Below are positions 30,609 through 40,843 of a stretch of DNA of 64,000 nt, piece after piece. The position numbers were made by a program, and so were the translations under genes. The notes below the pieces were generated by a model. The model ran no database searches and had not been told where the DNA came from. It saw only the letters and a program-made list of their open reading frames with translations. This DNA is from Knufia peltigerae (taxonomy: Eukaryota > Ascomycota > Eurotiomycetes > Chaetothyriales > Trichomeriaceae). Positions within the stretch are counted from its first letter, which is position 1. The number at the start of each line of letters is the position of its first letter. Location: assembly GCA_030247855.1 (NCBI GenBank), contig JAPDRN010000109.1, forward strand, positions 52,141 to 116,140. The letters run 5' to 3'.

Positions 30609-31179
30609 AAGAGGGGACACTTAGACGAGAAAGACCGAGATACCTCAGATAGACTTATTTCCTTTGTGTACATTAGATAGATTGGTTTCTTTTGTGATTG
30701 TTGGCGTTGGCATGGAAGACGAGAAAGAAGGACGAAGATGAAGAGGGCGAGACATATGGAGAAGAAGGTGGCCATAAAAGCAGCCAGCAGTGAATAAGTT
30801 CCTGCAGAGGGTCGTATCAAAAGCAGCAAGCAATTTAAACCGCTTCTAGCCAAGGCTGAAATCGAGAAATGCCATCGACATTTTGTGATTCACTGCAAAA
30901 GTCCATGACGTCGATGACAGCACGAGCCTTCAAGGAGCAAAATTCCAAACAAAGGCTGCCAATATTCGATATGAGTTTGTCTCATTTCCTCGGTAAGTCC
31001 CAGGTGCAAGTGCCCATGCTGCTGCTCTTTGCTGTGGAATTAGAATTCGGATGATCTCTTTGCCTGCGCTATTGCTGTCTGTTGTGTCCTTGAAGCGGAA
31101 TGTACTAAGTGCCGGACGCCTCCTACTTCTACGTCTACGTCTCCCTTACCAACAGAGCGCTTCCTTGCCCCTGATCACC
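30609..31179. other. Intergenic and 5' leader of the UVDE gene
   Basis: This stretch covers the antiporter 3' flank and the UVDE promoter. From 31051 an in-frame ATG adds 43 codons to UVDE; see that entry. No other gene is seen. Confidence 0.5.
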
Positions 31180-33489
31180 ATGGCCAAACGCAAGAGGTCA
31201 TCTATAGCCAATGTGCAGGGCATGGTCCCTTCTCCCACGACGTTGCCGACGAATGTGGCTTCTGTAGCCTCTGGAATGATGCCCCCTACACCTGTTCGCC
31301 GAATGAGCTCACGTCGAGCTTCCAACCAGGTCGCTCCAGCCCACATCGACACGAATCCCCTGACAAATGAGTTGATCAAGGATGGCAAGGATGCTCTCCG
31401 AGCATCTCCAGACTCAGAGGAGCCAAGTCAAGGAAGAAGAAAGAAGACAAAGACTTCCTTGACGCAGGTGAAAACGGAGCTAGACGACACAGAAGTTGTG
31501 TCGTCGAAACCTGCCACACCTTCAATGGAAGCCCCCAAACAGGATGACAGCTTAAGCAGAGGGGATCCAGAAGGCGAGGAAGAAGATGAAGCAGATCCTG
31601 AGGAACTCAAAGAAGCCATTTCGCGACCGCCCCCTGTCAACAGTGGTTACCTGCCTCTACCATGGAAAGGACGGTTAGGCTATGCATGCTTAAACACCTA
31701 TCTCCGAGCTTCCAATCCTCCAGTCTTCTCATCAAGAACATGTCGCATTGCATCCATTCTTGAACATCGTCATCCGCTAAAAGACCCTTCGCAACCGGAG
31801 CATGCGACCAAGAATCGGCCAGACAAAGAACAACCTGCAGACATAGCCCGAGGTCAAGCCTATGTGGAAGCCCTCGGTCTAGCTAATGCCAAGGACATCT
31901 CCAAAATGCTTCGGTGGAACCACAAATATGGTATTAAGTTTATGCGATTGTCGTCAGAAATGTTCCCTTTTGCTAGCCACGATGTCTACGGGTACAAACT
32001 CGCTCCATTTGCCTCGGAAGCATTAGCGGAAGCCGGTCGCGTGGCAGCCGAGCTAGGTCACCGTCTGACGACACACCCCGGCCAATTCACTCAACTCGGC
32101 TCGCCTCGGAAAGAAGTCATTACTGCATCTTTCCGCGATCTTGAGTACCACTGTGAGTTACTTGATCTTCTCAAGTTGCCAGAACAACAAGACCGGGATG
32201 CTGTAATGATTCTCCACATGGGTGGGATCTTCGGTGACAAAGGTGCCACCATAGAGAGATTCAAAGAGAACTACAAGAAGCTTCCGCAGAAGGTTAAGGG
32301 CCGTCTTGTTCTTGAGAATGACGATGTCTGCTATAGCGTTCACGACCTGCTCCCGGTATGCGAGGAGCTCAACATTCCACTTGTTCTCGACTACCACCAC
32401 CACAACATCGTCTTCGATGCAGACAGAATCCGCGAAGGAACCTTGGACATCATGGACTTGTACCCTCGCATCAAGGCGACCTGGACTCGAAAGGGTATAA
32501 CGCAGAAAATGCACTATTCGGAACCTACGCCGCCGGCGATCACTGCTCGTCAACGCCGCAAACACAACCCGCGCGTCCTGACACTGCCCCCCTGTGATCC
32601 TGATATGGACCTGATGATCGAAGCCAAGGACAAAGAACAGGCGGTGTTTGAACTCATGCGGACATTCAAGTTGCCGGGCTTTGACACGTTCAACGACATC
32701 ATCCCACATGTTCGCAACGACGAGAACAAGCCCTGGAGACCACCAAAGAAGACCGCTAAGAAGACGCCAAAAAAGAAGAAAGCAAAGTCCGCAGAAGACC
32801 AAGTTGACGACGATGAGCCTGATGATGCTGCAGATGTTGAACCTGAACCACAGCCACCGCCAATCGTTCCGGACGAAGAAGTCGGTATGGGCGGACCAGA
32901 GGGTCGAGTGTACTGGCCGCCAGGCATGGAGGAGTGGCTGCGTCCGAAGAAACGCGAAGTCAAGCCTCGCGACCCGGAAAAGGCCAAGACGACAGCAGAG
33001 CGAGCCGCGGCCCGCAGGGCGGAGAAGGCGGCGTGGCAGGCAACACAAGAGGCTGGAAATGCCGCTGCTGCTGCTGGTGGTGGCAGTGCTTCAACAACCA
33101 CGTCCCCGTCACAAGTCGCAAGTGGTGACACCGCGAGTTTCAATCTCGATCTTGGAAAGACGAAATCTGTTTATGACGTCGCAAAGGGCAAGAAACCGGC
33201 AAGGGCACCTCGTGCCGCTGCAGCTCCTGTTGGGAAGATGCTGACAAAGAAGAGCGCCAAGTCGGTCCCCACGCCCACGCCCAGCGAGAGCGACTTGTCA
33301 GAGTTGAGCAACGATGACGACGGCGGTGGAGGAAGCGATGTCGACATGCCTGATTTGACTGATGCCGAGGAAGCCGTTGTTGCTACGCCCGTGCTGAAGA
33401 CTAAAAGGGCGGCTCCGACGCGCACGACGAGCAGGAGGAGCGCGAAGAGAAAGAATGTGAACTATGCCGAGGGGGATGATGAGGAATGA
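31180..33489 (+). CDS. UVE1: UV-damage endonuclease (UVDE/Uve1)
   Basis: UVDE incises DNA 5' to cyclobutane dimers and 6-4 photoproducts, a repair route independent of excision repair. From ATG 31180 (context CACCATGG) it has 769 residues in one exon. The TIM-barrel domain spans about residues 155-500. It starts at LGYACLNTYLR and carries the expected metal-ligand segments: THPGQFTQLGSP, ILHMGGIFGDK, LVLENDDVCYSVHDLLP, LVLDYHHHNI and QKMHYSEP. The N-terminal ~130 residues are disordered and acidic or basic. The ~270-residue tail is Lys/Ala/Pro-rich with likely nuclear localisation signals. An in-frame ATG at 31051 would add 43 residues rich in Leu, Arg and Ser and free of acid, like a mitochondrial presequence. 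Confidence 0.95.
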   Translation: MAKRKRSSIANVQGMVPSPTTLPTNVASVASGMMPPTPVRRMSSRRASNQVAPAHIDTNPLTNELIKDGKDALRASPDSEEPSQGRRKKTKTSLTQVKTELDDTEVVSSKPATPSMEAPKQDDSLSRGDPEGEEEDEADPEELKEAISRPPPVNSGYLPLPWKGRLGYACLNTYLRASNPPVFSSRTCRIASILEHRHPLKDPSQPEHATKNRPDKEQPADIARGQAYVEALGLANAKDISKMLRWNHKYGIKFMRLSSEMFPFASHDVYGYKLAPFASEALAEAGRVAAELGHRLTTHPGQFTQLGSPRKEVITASFRDLEYHCELLDLLKLPEQQDRDAVMILHMGGIFGDKGATIERFKENYKKLPQKVKGRLVLENDDVCYSVHDLLPVCEELNIPLVLDYHHHNIVFDADRIREGTLDIMDLYPRIKATWTRKGITQKMHYSEPTPPAITARQRRKHNPRVLTLPPCDPDMDLMIEAKDKEQAVFELMRTFKLPGFDTFNDIIPHVRNDENKPWRPPKKTAKKTPKKKKAKSAEDQVDDDEPDDAADVEPEPQPPPIVPDEEVGMGGPEGRVYWPPGMEEWLRPKKREVKPRDPEKAKTTAERAAARRAEKAAWQATQEAGNAAAAAGGGSASTTTSPSQVASGDTASFNLDLGKTKSVYDVAKGKKPARAPRAAAAPVGKMLTKKSAKSVPTPTPSESDLSELSNDDDGGGGSDVDMPDLTDAEEAVVATPVLKTKRAAPTRTTSRRSAKRKNVNYAEGDDEE

Positions 33490-33984
33490 ATGTAATTCTA
33501 GAAAGATAGAGGGCATAATATAACTAGAAATCAAGAGCATCATCTGCCTGATCATGCTCGATTGACTGCCGAGTGAGCCTCTCTGACTTATCACTAGCTG
33601 GTGCCCCATCAATCCCCTTCCGCCCGGTGTGTTGAGACCCTTTTCTCCCTGCCTATGATTCCCCCCTTTTGCAGATCCCATGTTTCGTATTGCTTCGTAT
33701 GAATTGTCTTTGTACCCTGTATGTCGCCCTATATTCGTGTCGTCGTCGTTATGGCTGTTCCATGTACTCCTGTTACTGTCGGTTACTTCGTGACAATCTG
33801 TCAAGCTATGATGGCGAATCGTGTCGCTTTTCTTTGGTCTCCTGGTCTGGTCGTCACATCAATAAGTTTTTTGTCGAATATTCCTCACAAAGGGTACCGT
33901 ATCCATATCCCCTCCAGTACTTCGTAACATCCTGTCATCCATCCACCTTTCCAAAAAAAACCGCCATTAAACGTAAATTCAAAT
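33490..33984. other. Convergent 3' flank of UVDE and the PF11951 gene
   Basis: No gene is recognised. A poly-A run lies near 33953-33960. Confidence 0.45.
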
Positions 33985-35961
33985 TCAAGAAAGACTCAAT
34001 CTTCCTTGCGTGTCCATGATCCAAGCCACCATGTCCTCCCACCAAGGCTTCCTCTGCGACAGAGTAATATTGTCCGTCTCGGTTGGGTCATCTTCGATTC
34101 CCGCCTCGTCGAGCCAGCGCCAGAGCGCTTCCGTCACTCTCCACACCGGCGGGTCATTCCCTCGTGGTCCCATGAGCAAAGGACAGAATTGTCCTTCCAC
34201 AACGTCACGGTGTTCCGGCTCAATGGCGATGAAGCCCGCTATGGCAAGCCCGTACAACGAGTCCTGGGCAGTGTAGAGTGGCCCGTCTAGCGGAAGATAA
34301 TCCGTCCACCGGATCAAGGTGTGCAGTCTGCTCTGGACGTCGGGGTGCCGCCGGGGTTTCCGAAACAGCCGGCACAGGATGTAGATCTGAGCCGCAAGAA
34401 CGTACGAGTCGGCGTTCAGGGCGACACTCAGAGCGTCCGTACAGATCTTCCCATGCTCGTCCTTGTCTGCATCACAGGCTTCACCGAGTTCCTCTGCAGT
34501 TGCGTAGGGACGGGTGACAATGTCCGACCATTGTTGAAAATTGGTCAACGACTGCAAGATGACTTCGCCCGCCTTCTGGATGGGAACGGAGTCTGGATTC
34601 TCCCGTAGTCGCCAGCAAAGACGGGTGATCTGCGTGAAGATATGCAAGATCTTTGCGCAGCAGCCTGCCAGTCCCGTCACCCGTCTCACCTCTTTTTCAT
34701 TGCCTTCCAGCAACCAGCTGTAGGCATGGTCTTCGGTGTCTGGCTTGAGAGGTGCACAAGTGTCGCTGAGGATGAGACTCTTCATTTGATAGTGGCTCAT
34801 GACGTAGCGATTGTTGGTGCTCTGCACGTTGACAGGATGGTTGTATCGATAACCTGGGTCTGATTTATCGAGAAGGTATTTGACTGCCAGGTCGCCTTGA
34901 TACCACTTTGGCACTCTCTTGGTAGATTCTCTGGTCTCCCAGTTGACGATGTCCTCGTGGTTTAGAAGCGACAGTGCCATCAAAAGGGGTTCCTCCTTGC
35001 CTGGCTCATAGTTTTCTTTCTTGTTGAGCTCTTTGCTCAGCAACGTGATGGCGCGCTTGTGATGAAAGCTGGCTCGCTGCTTGAGCTTTTCTGAAGGAGC
35101 ATAATCAAGGACGTAGCCCGCGGCGCATGAAAGCATGGCGTGCCTGACACAGGCAGACTTCTCGGCAATGGCTGGTACCCCTGTCAGCCAAACGTTGGAG
35201 GCAGGCAAGAGTGTCCGTCCAGCACAATATGCAACGACGTCTATGTCTTGTTAGGTCAGTGTCATCACGCTGAGGATGCCGACGTACAAAACTTGAATAG
35301 CCTCAAATCCATCGGATTGAGGCGCAAACCTCGGCCGAAGTCAGCTGGAAGGAGTGGAAGGTCTCCGACCTTGGACTTCATCTGGTCGTTGTACTCCTGC
35401 CGGTACTTGGACAGGACCTCCTTGGTACTCGAAGGCATATTTGGATCGCTGAACTGAAGATGAAACTTGACTAAACCATTGACTCGTACCTGGGTCGGGA
35501 TCTTGACAGGGTCAAAGACCGATGTGAGACGAGGATGCTCTGACAATTTCAAGGAATGGTCCGTAATGAAGGGATTTGCAAGTGCCAACTCGACAATTCT
35601 GTCCTCTGGAGATGGCAATGAAGGAGAAGACCCAGGAAAGAGCTCCTCGAGGGGGGTTGACCCGTGACTGCCATCCGAAAACGCTTGTACCTCGTCTGGA
35701 CTTCTTGTCAGAGCCTGTACCCAGAACAAGTCAGACATCATACTAACCAGGACTGCTGTCGTCTCGCTTCCGCTTATGGGAAGTGGTAGCCGGAGCGGAA
35801 CCGGAGATGTGACCATCCTCGTCCAGAACGGTGAACAGCCGTGCTGTTTCCCAAAAGTCATCTTTGTCGAAGTCGTTGTGTTGATCAAGCAAAGTCTGTG
35901 CAAGTGAGTTGTTGGGCAGACTGTTGCGTCTGGGTCTCTTGACAGGAGAAAACGGAGCCAT
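33985..35961 (-). CDS. PF11951-type fungal transcription factor-like protein without a visible zinc cluster
   Basis: The protein is 625 residues. Exons are 35748-35961, 35288-35695 and 33985-35240; introns are 35696-35747 (52 bp) and 35241-35287 (47 bp). The C-terminal ~420 residues match the fungal_trans_2 regulatory domain, starting at LFKFYVVAYCAGRTLLP (rebuilt over intron 2). It continues with VRHAMLSCAAGYVLDYAPSE and KLKQRASFHHKRAI, and then TQITRLCWRLRE and AAQIYILCRLFRKPRRHPDV. The N-terminus begins MAPFSPVKRPRRNSL and holds a basic KHKR-like stretch, but no six-cysteine cluster. Such proteins are usually annotated as regulators; without a DNA-binding domain it may act through partners. 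A missing upstream exon cannot be excluded. Confidence 0.82.
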
Positions 35962-36772
35962 CTTTCCACTAGTTAAGAGTCGGCGAAGTCTCCTGAAGTA
36001 GGTCTTTTGGTGTTTGGGTCGAGGTGGACCTACAGTAGAGTATAAAGGGCTCCAGACTCGCAGCGGGCCGAAGTGGATGGGGCTCCGGGCCGCCCCCGGG
36101 ATACAGTAGTTGGGCGACTTAGTACTTAACAGGGAAGTCGGCACCTTGTTCGCACTGCCAGCTACTCCAGTGTGAAGGCAACCACGCGTTTGCAGACTGG
36201 ATCTCGAATCAATTCGACAGAACACAAAGTGATGCCCAACGAATTCGAAGAGGCTGGATGATCGCCTGTCTTGTTCCTGGCGAGTACGGGAGAGTACGGA
36301 CGTCCGAGGGGGCCACTGTCACCTCGACAGCCTTGTGGCTTAGAGAGCCCATGGGTCAAAGTGAGGGGTCACAGAAGAAGAAAGCACCTTGACCTCCAGC
36401 CCAGTGACCTTCGCCTCACTATCAGAAGCGTCAGCCGCCCTTATGCCTGTTGTCCTCAAATTGCGCATACCCTTGTCGTCGCCAATAGGCGACTTAGACT
36501 CAGAGCTGGTACTGTGAGGTCTTGCACATCATCGGAACATGTCTTGGGGCCGCAATAGTAGATTGGGCAGCACAACATAGGGAAATCATACGCTGCATGC
36601 ATCACCATGCCTACCAGCCCTGCCTTGCCATCCGCTTCACTCATCCGCCTCGTTGAGTTTAGCCTTCTTTTCTCTTCTCTCTTTTCTCTCTACCAAGTCA
36701 TCCCGATGCAACAGCTCAATCGCCGTGGTGTCTAACCCACAGTCTGTTTCTCCATCGACAACCCCCGAGACG
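35962..36772. other. Divergent region between the PF11951 gene and the C2H2 gene
   Basis: These 811 bp hold both promoters. I see no gene and no specific site I can defend. Confidence 0.4.
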
Positions 36773-37842
36773 ATGTCTGAGGAGACGCATCGGCGGACTT
36801 GTTTCCACGCGTCCAACAGTCCCAACACAACTGGAAACAATCTCTCCGAGCTCGGTCCTGCTGTACAATTGCAGCTGCTAAAGGCTCTTATTGAGGCCAA
36901 GTCAGCGAGCCAGAGTCATGTTCTCCCGGACAGTATCTCGCATGTCCACTTAAACGCGGCCACTGCAGATTTGTTTTGGACCAGTTCCGAGTCTGACCCA
37001 TGCAGTTGTCTCCTTGAAGCCCTCGGCACCTTTCTCACTCAGGTGATTGGGGTGCTGTCTCAAGTTGCGGTTTCTCTGACCAACGGTCCGCACATTTCCG
37101 ACTACGTCGAAAGCTATATAAAAAGTGTGACCAAAGACGATGATTTCTCAGACACATCCGTCGTGACATTTCTTGATCAAAAGCATCACTTATTGCAGTA
37201 TGGATTGCAGACCATTTTGCCTCGACGTGTGCGCTGATAGTCCCCAGAGTCTTGTCAACCGAGCTCGGTAAGGTCAGCAACCACTGTGAAGAGATCTGGT
37301 CAAACCGGCCATTACAGAAACCGGAGTGGAAACTGCCTTCCCATCAAACATCACAAGTTCAGACTCCTGCACCATCTGACTTCCAGCCAGCCCCAACCTA
37401 CCAATATCCACAACTGGGAACCATGCCAGGTGCCCATACACCCGCGTATGCTGGAACACCATCATATTACTCCAGTGACTCGAAAGAGTTGTTGGCACGA
37501 GGCAAAGGGAAGCATGTCTGCCCTTATGGACATCAGTGCGACAAAGGCGGCCTCCGTGATGATAGGTCATTGGTAGTGTTTGAGCGCAATTCGGCTTTTA
37601 GGTGAGTGAAGTCAACTTTCCGGGCCATCTACCCCTTTTCCATTTCATGGCTTGCGCCTTGGATATCACAAATTGCATAATCCCTATCATTACTAATGCT
37701 CTACCATCACAGAGCGCACATGGCAAAACACGAGAGGAAGTACAAATGTAATATTCCAGGTTGCCCCAATACGACTGGATTTGCCAGGGTTGATCAGCTC
37801 GAGCGTCATCAGCAGAATGTTAGACATCAAGTGGCACGATAA
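36773..37842 (+). CDS. Small C2H2 zinc-finger protein
   Basis: The protein is 302 residues. Exons are 36773-37197, 37248-37601 and 37713-37842; introns are 37198-37247 (50 bp, GTATGG...CCCCAG) and 37602-37712 (111 bp). The paired fingers are at the extreme C-terminus, assembled across intron 2. The first is atypical, CPYGHQC followed by FERNSAFRAHMAKH. The second is regular, YKCNIPGCPNTTGFAR followed by QLERHQQNVRH. The protein ends six residues later. The N-terminal ~150 residues have helical character (LGPAVQLQLLKALIEAK, CLLEALGTFLTQVIGVLSQV). A Pro/Gln-rich linker follows. This layout fits a fungal DNA-binding regulator of unknown target. The start is the first in-frame ATG; upstream codons start at TTG. 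Confidence 0.8.
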
Positions 37843-38884
37843 TCACTCGTGAAGGACATATGTTCGCCGCTAGCGGGTCTCCAGTTCAACCTTTACTGAA
37901 GGATTTGGTATTCAACGAATAAAGGGGATTATTCGAGCGCTTTGAAGCAAGATGGCTGAGAATCCAAAGTCTCGGGAAGCTTTGAGCAGGCTAATAAAGT
38001 GATATTCCCTACAAAGTCCGTCACAAGTTGTCTCAAAGCAGGTTCGGTGAAATGGTAAAGTAGGCGGCAACTCAATGAGGGCATACTTGCCATGGCCTCG
38101 AGCCTCACCCTCTGAGTGACATAGAACGTACTTAACGTGTAATTGGCTCGCGCCCACGATAACTGCCCCTGCAGGGTACTTCGGTTTGCGAGGAACCTAC
38201 CGTTCCGGAGTCCCCCGTGCCTTCTCGTATAGCTGATGTCGTGGTAGGATAAGCTGGTCTATCCGGACTGTACTGTCTCAGGTGCAACGTCCCCCTCTGG
38301 TTACCCACCAATCCCTGCTTGTTTTCTCCTTCCAGGAACAAGGATCTACAGCTAACCTCTCTCCTAGCCACTTTGCCCTTACCTGGAATGGATTTGGCGT
38401 TGTTTTCTCCAAACAATATTCCATATCAAATTCTCGGGCCTTGCACTGAGCAAGTCATCCAGATGTTCACACGCGGTTTCCGGTCATGTAAGGCGTCGAA
38501 ATGGGACTGCGGGGGGAGAGTATCAGCTTGCCATGGTCAAGCAGGATGCCTTGAAAGTTCCGAAAGGGAGCTAGGTAGTGACGTTGTTGGACGACGGCCC
38601 CGGACCTGAACAACGAAGTATATCTAGTCGACACCCACCTTGATGACCACACGAGCCTCACCAAAAAAGAGACCGTATTGTCAAAAAGTCTTCTGGTGCT
38701 TCTGCTTTCATACACCTGACGTCTGCCACGCAATCTTGGGTTAAAATCTCAAGAAAGAATCTGCTGGACTGCTCCAAAAACCTCCGAACTAACCGCCTTG
38801 TTGCTTGGATCGACTGGCAGTCCGACTCAGGTTCCTGCAAACGTCTACCCACATCCTCCAGACAAAGCCCTAGCTCATATCAAG
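37843..38884. other. Intergenic 1.0-kb stretch
   Basis: No gene is supported. An open frame on the minus strand (38132-38416) is protein-like in composition but has no ATG and no motif. Confidence 0.35.
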
Positions 38885-39565
38885 ATGCAGCACTGCGAAC
38901 TCGACATCAGACATAAACACCTCAATGATGGCCATGTCATTTTCGTCAAAGAGAGAGGCATGAGACACCAGGGAGACGGGATTTCCTCCCGCAGCAGCCG
39001 GAGCATCATCACCGCACAACAGCTGAAGTCCAGAGGTAGTCCGTGGCAGCTCCACCTCCATATCCACTGCTCGGGCCTGAGGTGTCATGAATCAAAAGGA
39101 AACATTACCTCAACGGTGCCTTCCATTTCTTCTGTGCCATCTCTACGCTCTAGCAAGCCACAGAGCAGGTATAGCACGTCAATGGCGTTACTTGGGAAGT
39201 ACACATCATCCGCAGCAGGTCCTCGATCGTCCAAAGCCAGCACAAGGAGGCCTCCTCGTGACGACTTCTTGGACAACGTTTCGGAGAACCTTGCCTACAG
39301 CATGAATCGCTTTGTGCATGATGATGAGCACTTTATGTATGGCCATCCCAGGCTGTGTGTGGACCATGCAACAAAGGCCTTCAACCCGGACACCGGCTGC
39401 TTTCTCGAGCAAGCTGGGCAAGATTCAAGGGTGTCAGTGCAGGAGGGAAGTACCGTGGATGAACTTCTTCTCGAGGTCGGTACTTGGACCAATGACTGCT
39501 TCATATCTCCACTAGACTTTGCAACATGGGAAGTCGAGCATTGCGAAAATCTTGGTGACAACTGA
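38885..39565 (+). CDS. Orphan open frame, possible gene of unknown function
   Basis: This 226-codon ATG frame has plausible third-position C/G bias. There is no signal peptide, membrane span or domain I know. The C-terminal ~100 residues look more ordered: DDFLDNVSENLAYSMNRFVH, then GHPRLCVDHATKAFNPDTGC, then TWTNDCFISPLDFATWEVEH. The open frame extends upstream to 38798 without an ATG, so an earlier exon is possible. An exact TACGGAGTA lies 9 bp after the stop. It could be a lineage-restricted gene, a remnant or chance. Confidence 0.35.
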   Translation: MQHCELDIRHKHLNDGHVIFVKERGMRHQGDGISSRSSRSIITAQQLKSRGSPWQLHLHIHCSGLRCHESKGNITSTVPSISSVPSLRSSKPQSRYSTSMALLGKYTSSAAGPRSSKASTRRPPRDDFLDNVSENLAYSMNRFVHDDEHFMYGHPRLCVDHATKAFNPDTGCFLEQAGQDSRVSVQEGSTVDELLLEVGTWTNDCFISPLDFATWEVEHCENLGDN

Positions 39566-39573
39566 CAGCGCTA

Positions 39574-39582
39574 TACGGAGTA
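39574..39582 (+). repeat. TACGGAGTA element, copy 5
   Basis: It is followed directly by GGAGTAGGAGTAGTACGG, a short tandem of the GGAGTA half of the element. Confidence 0.6.
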
Positions 39583-39839
39583 GGAGTAGGAGTAGTACGG
39601 CTTATATTTGGGTGTTTGGGCAGAGATGACTGGCCATTGTCGTTTGAGACAAGTTCTGGTTGGACGTTATAGGACATGCAGTGGATTGGCGGTGCTACAC
39701 ATCAGAGGTTGATTCACAGCTGGCTCGAGTGAATGCAGCCTGACAGAATACGGGATACGTTATGGGGCTTCAGGATGGTTGGAGTTTTAGATGTCACCAA
39801 CGAATTCCGGCCCCCTTTTCTTATAACGGGAATGACAGG

Positions 39840-39848
39840 TACGGAGTA
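39840..39848 (+). repeat. TACGGAGTA element, copy 6 (full 11-mer)
   Basis: Full GTACGGAGTAC at 39839-39849, extended by T on the right, as in copies 2 and 3. Confidence 0.6.
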
Positions 39849-40843
39849 CTAGGATAAGTACTTAGGTAATTCACTTGGGCCTTCGAACCGTCTGTATGGC
39901 GTTTGTATGCCAGCTTTGTTGCTCGTGTGACCAGTCATTCAATGGTAAGAAGAGCGCAGGTGTTGGTGGTGCACGTTGTCTACTGAGGCTTTCAAGGTAT
40001 GGAGTATCTTCAGGTGGGCCCAGTGTTACGGAGAAGGTTGGGGGGGTTGACTGTCTCCCGACAGGACTCTGGCCCAAACATTCGTACTCGTTACTCTTTA
40101 CAGACTATGACCTACTTTGTTTCAGCTGAGTACAAGCGCACAGAGTGGTGTATGGCTCTGGCAAGCCACGAAAGAAAGCCAGATGCGACACGTCAGCCAA
40201 AACCCCCGGATATGCAAGTGTGTGCCACGGAACTCACGGACTCTCAATCAGCTGCCCAAACCCCCAGTCTGTTTGATTTTGTGACAAGAACGAGAAAACA
40301 ACGCTTGTGAAGTACGTTCGGTAATACACGGGGACTTGCTGCTGATCTACCTACCTGCTGTGTCACCCCAGCCTCGTTTTCTGGCATGTGGCGGACCACA
40401 GTTACAGAACAAGACACGTCCAAAAGTTCCAAACAGCAAACGGCGAAGGTGAATGCGACCCTGACCTTTTTGTCACCGCCGTGGCAGCATCATGCATGTC
40501 TCGAACATCAGGATTGGATTAGGAAAAATGCATACAACCTTTGACAGTTCTTGGAGCTTTCACCGCTGTGAACCAAATGGCGTTGACTGGCTTGTCGGGA
40601 ATGGGGGCAACGTGATTGGGCGTCCCTTGCATAAAAAAGGTTTCAAAAGAGAAAAGATGAGAAAACAAGTCTCGTGAACCAATCATGTCCCGATGCCCTT
40701 GTTCTTCGAGCAAGTTCTTTGGTTTGCGAGAGATATATCAGGGCAATCCAAGAGGGTTTTGCTGTACCACGACCCCCGTCCCCCGCCACCCCCTCTACCA
40801 GTGATTTGTCCCCCAGCAACTATAGTCGGGCGTCGCTGCGGAG

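Larger units (their letters stand above)
39566..40843. other. Intergenic 1.3-kb stretch
   Basis: It contains two TACGGAGTA elements and a GTTACGGAGAAG near match at 40024. The last ~50 bp before the oxidase start are C-rich on the plus strand (CCCCCGTCCCCCGCC near 40774). No gene is seen. Confidence 0.4.

Noticed and set aside
1..33489. DNA-repair gene cluster (DDB1, MRE11, UVDE)
   Set aside because: The three are separated by unrelated genes and by 6-22 kb. Chance co-location is sufficient.
35696..35747. Alternative 33-bp intron (acceptor TACAG at 35715) in the PF11951 gene
   Set aside because: It is too short for this genome and shifts the frame away from DEVQAFSD. The 52-bp choice keeps the frame and has a CTGAC branch site.
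35715..35969. Unspliced N-terminal extension of PF11951 exon 2
   Set aside because: Its residues are unlike protein, whereas the overlapping spliced exon 1 begins with an ATG and reads MAPFSPVKRPRR.
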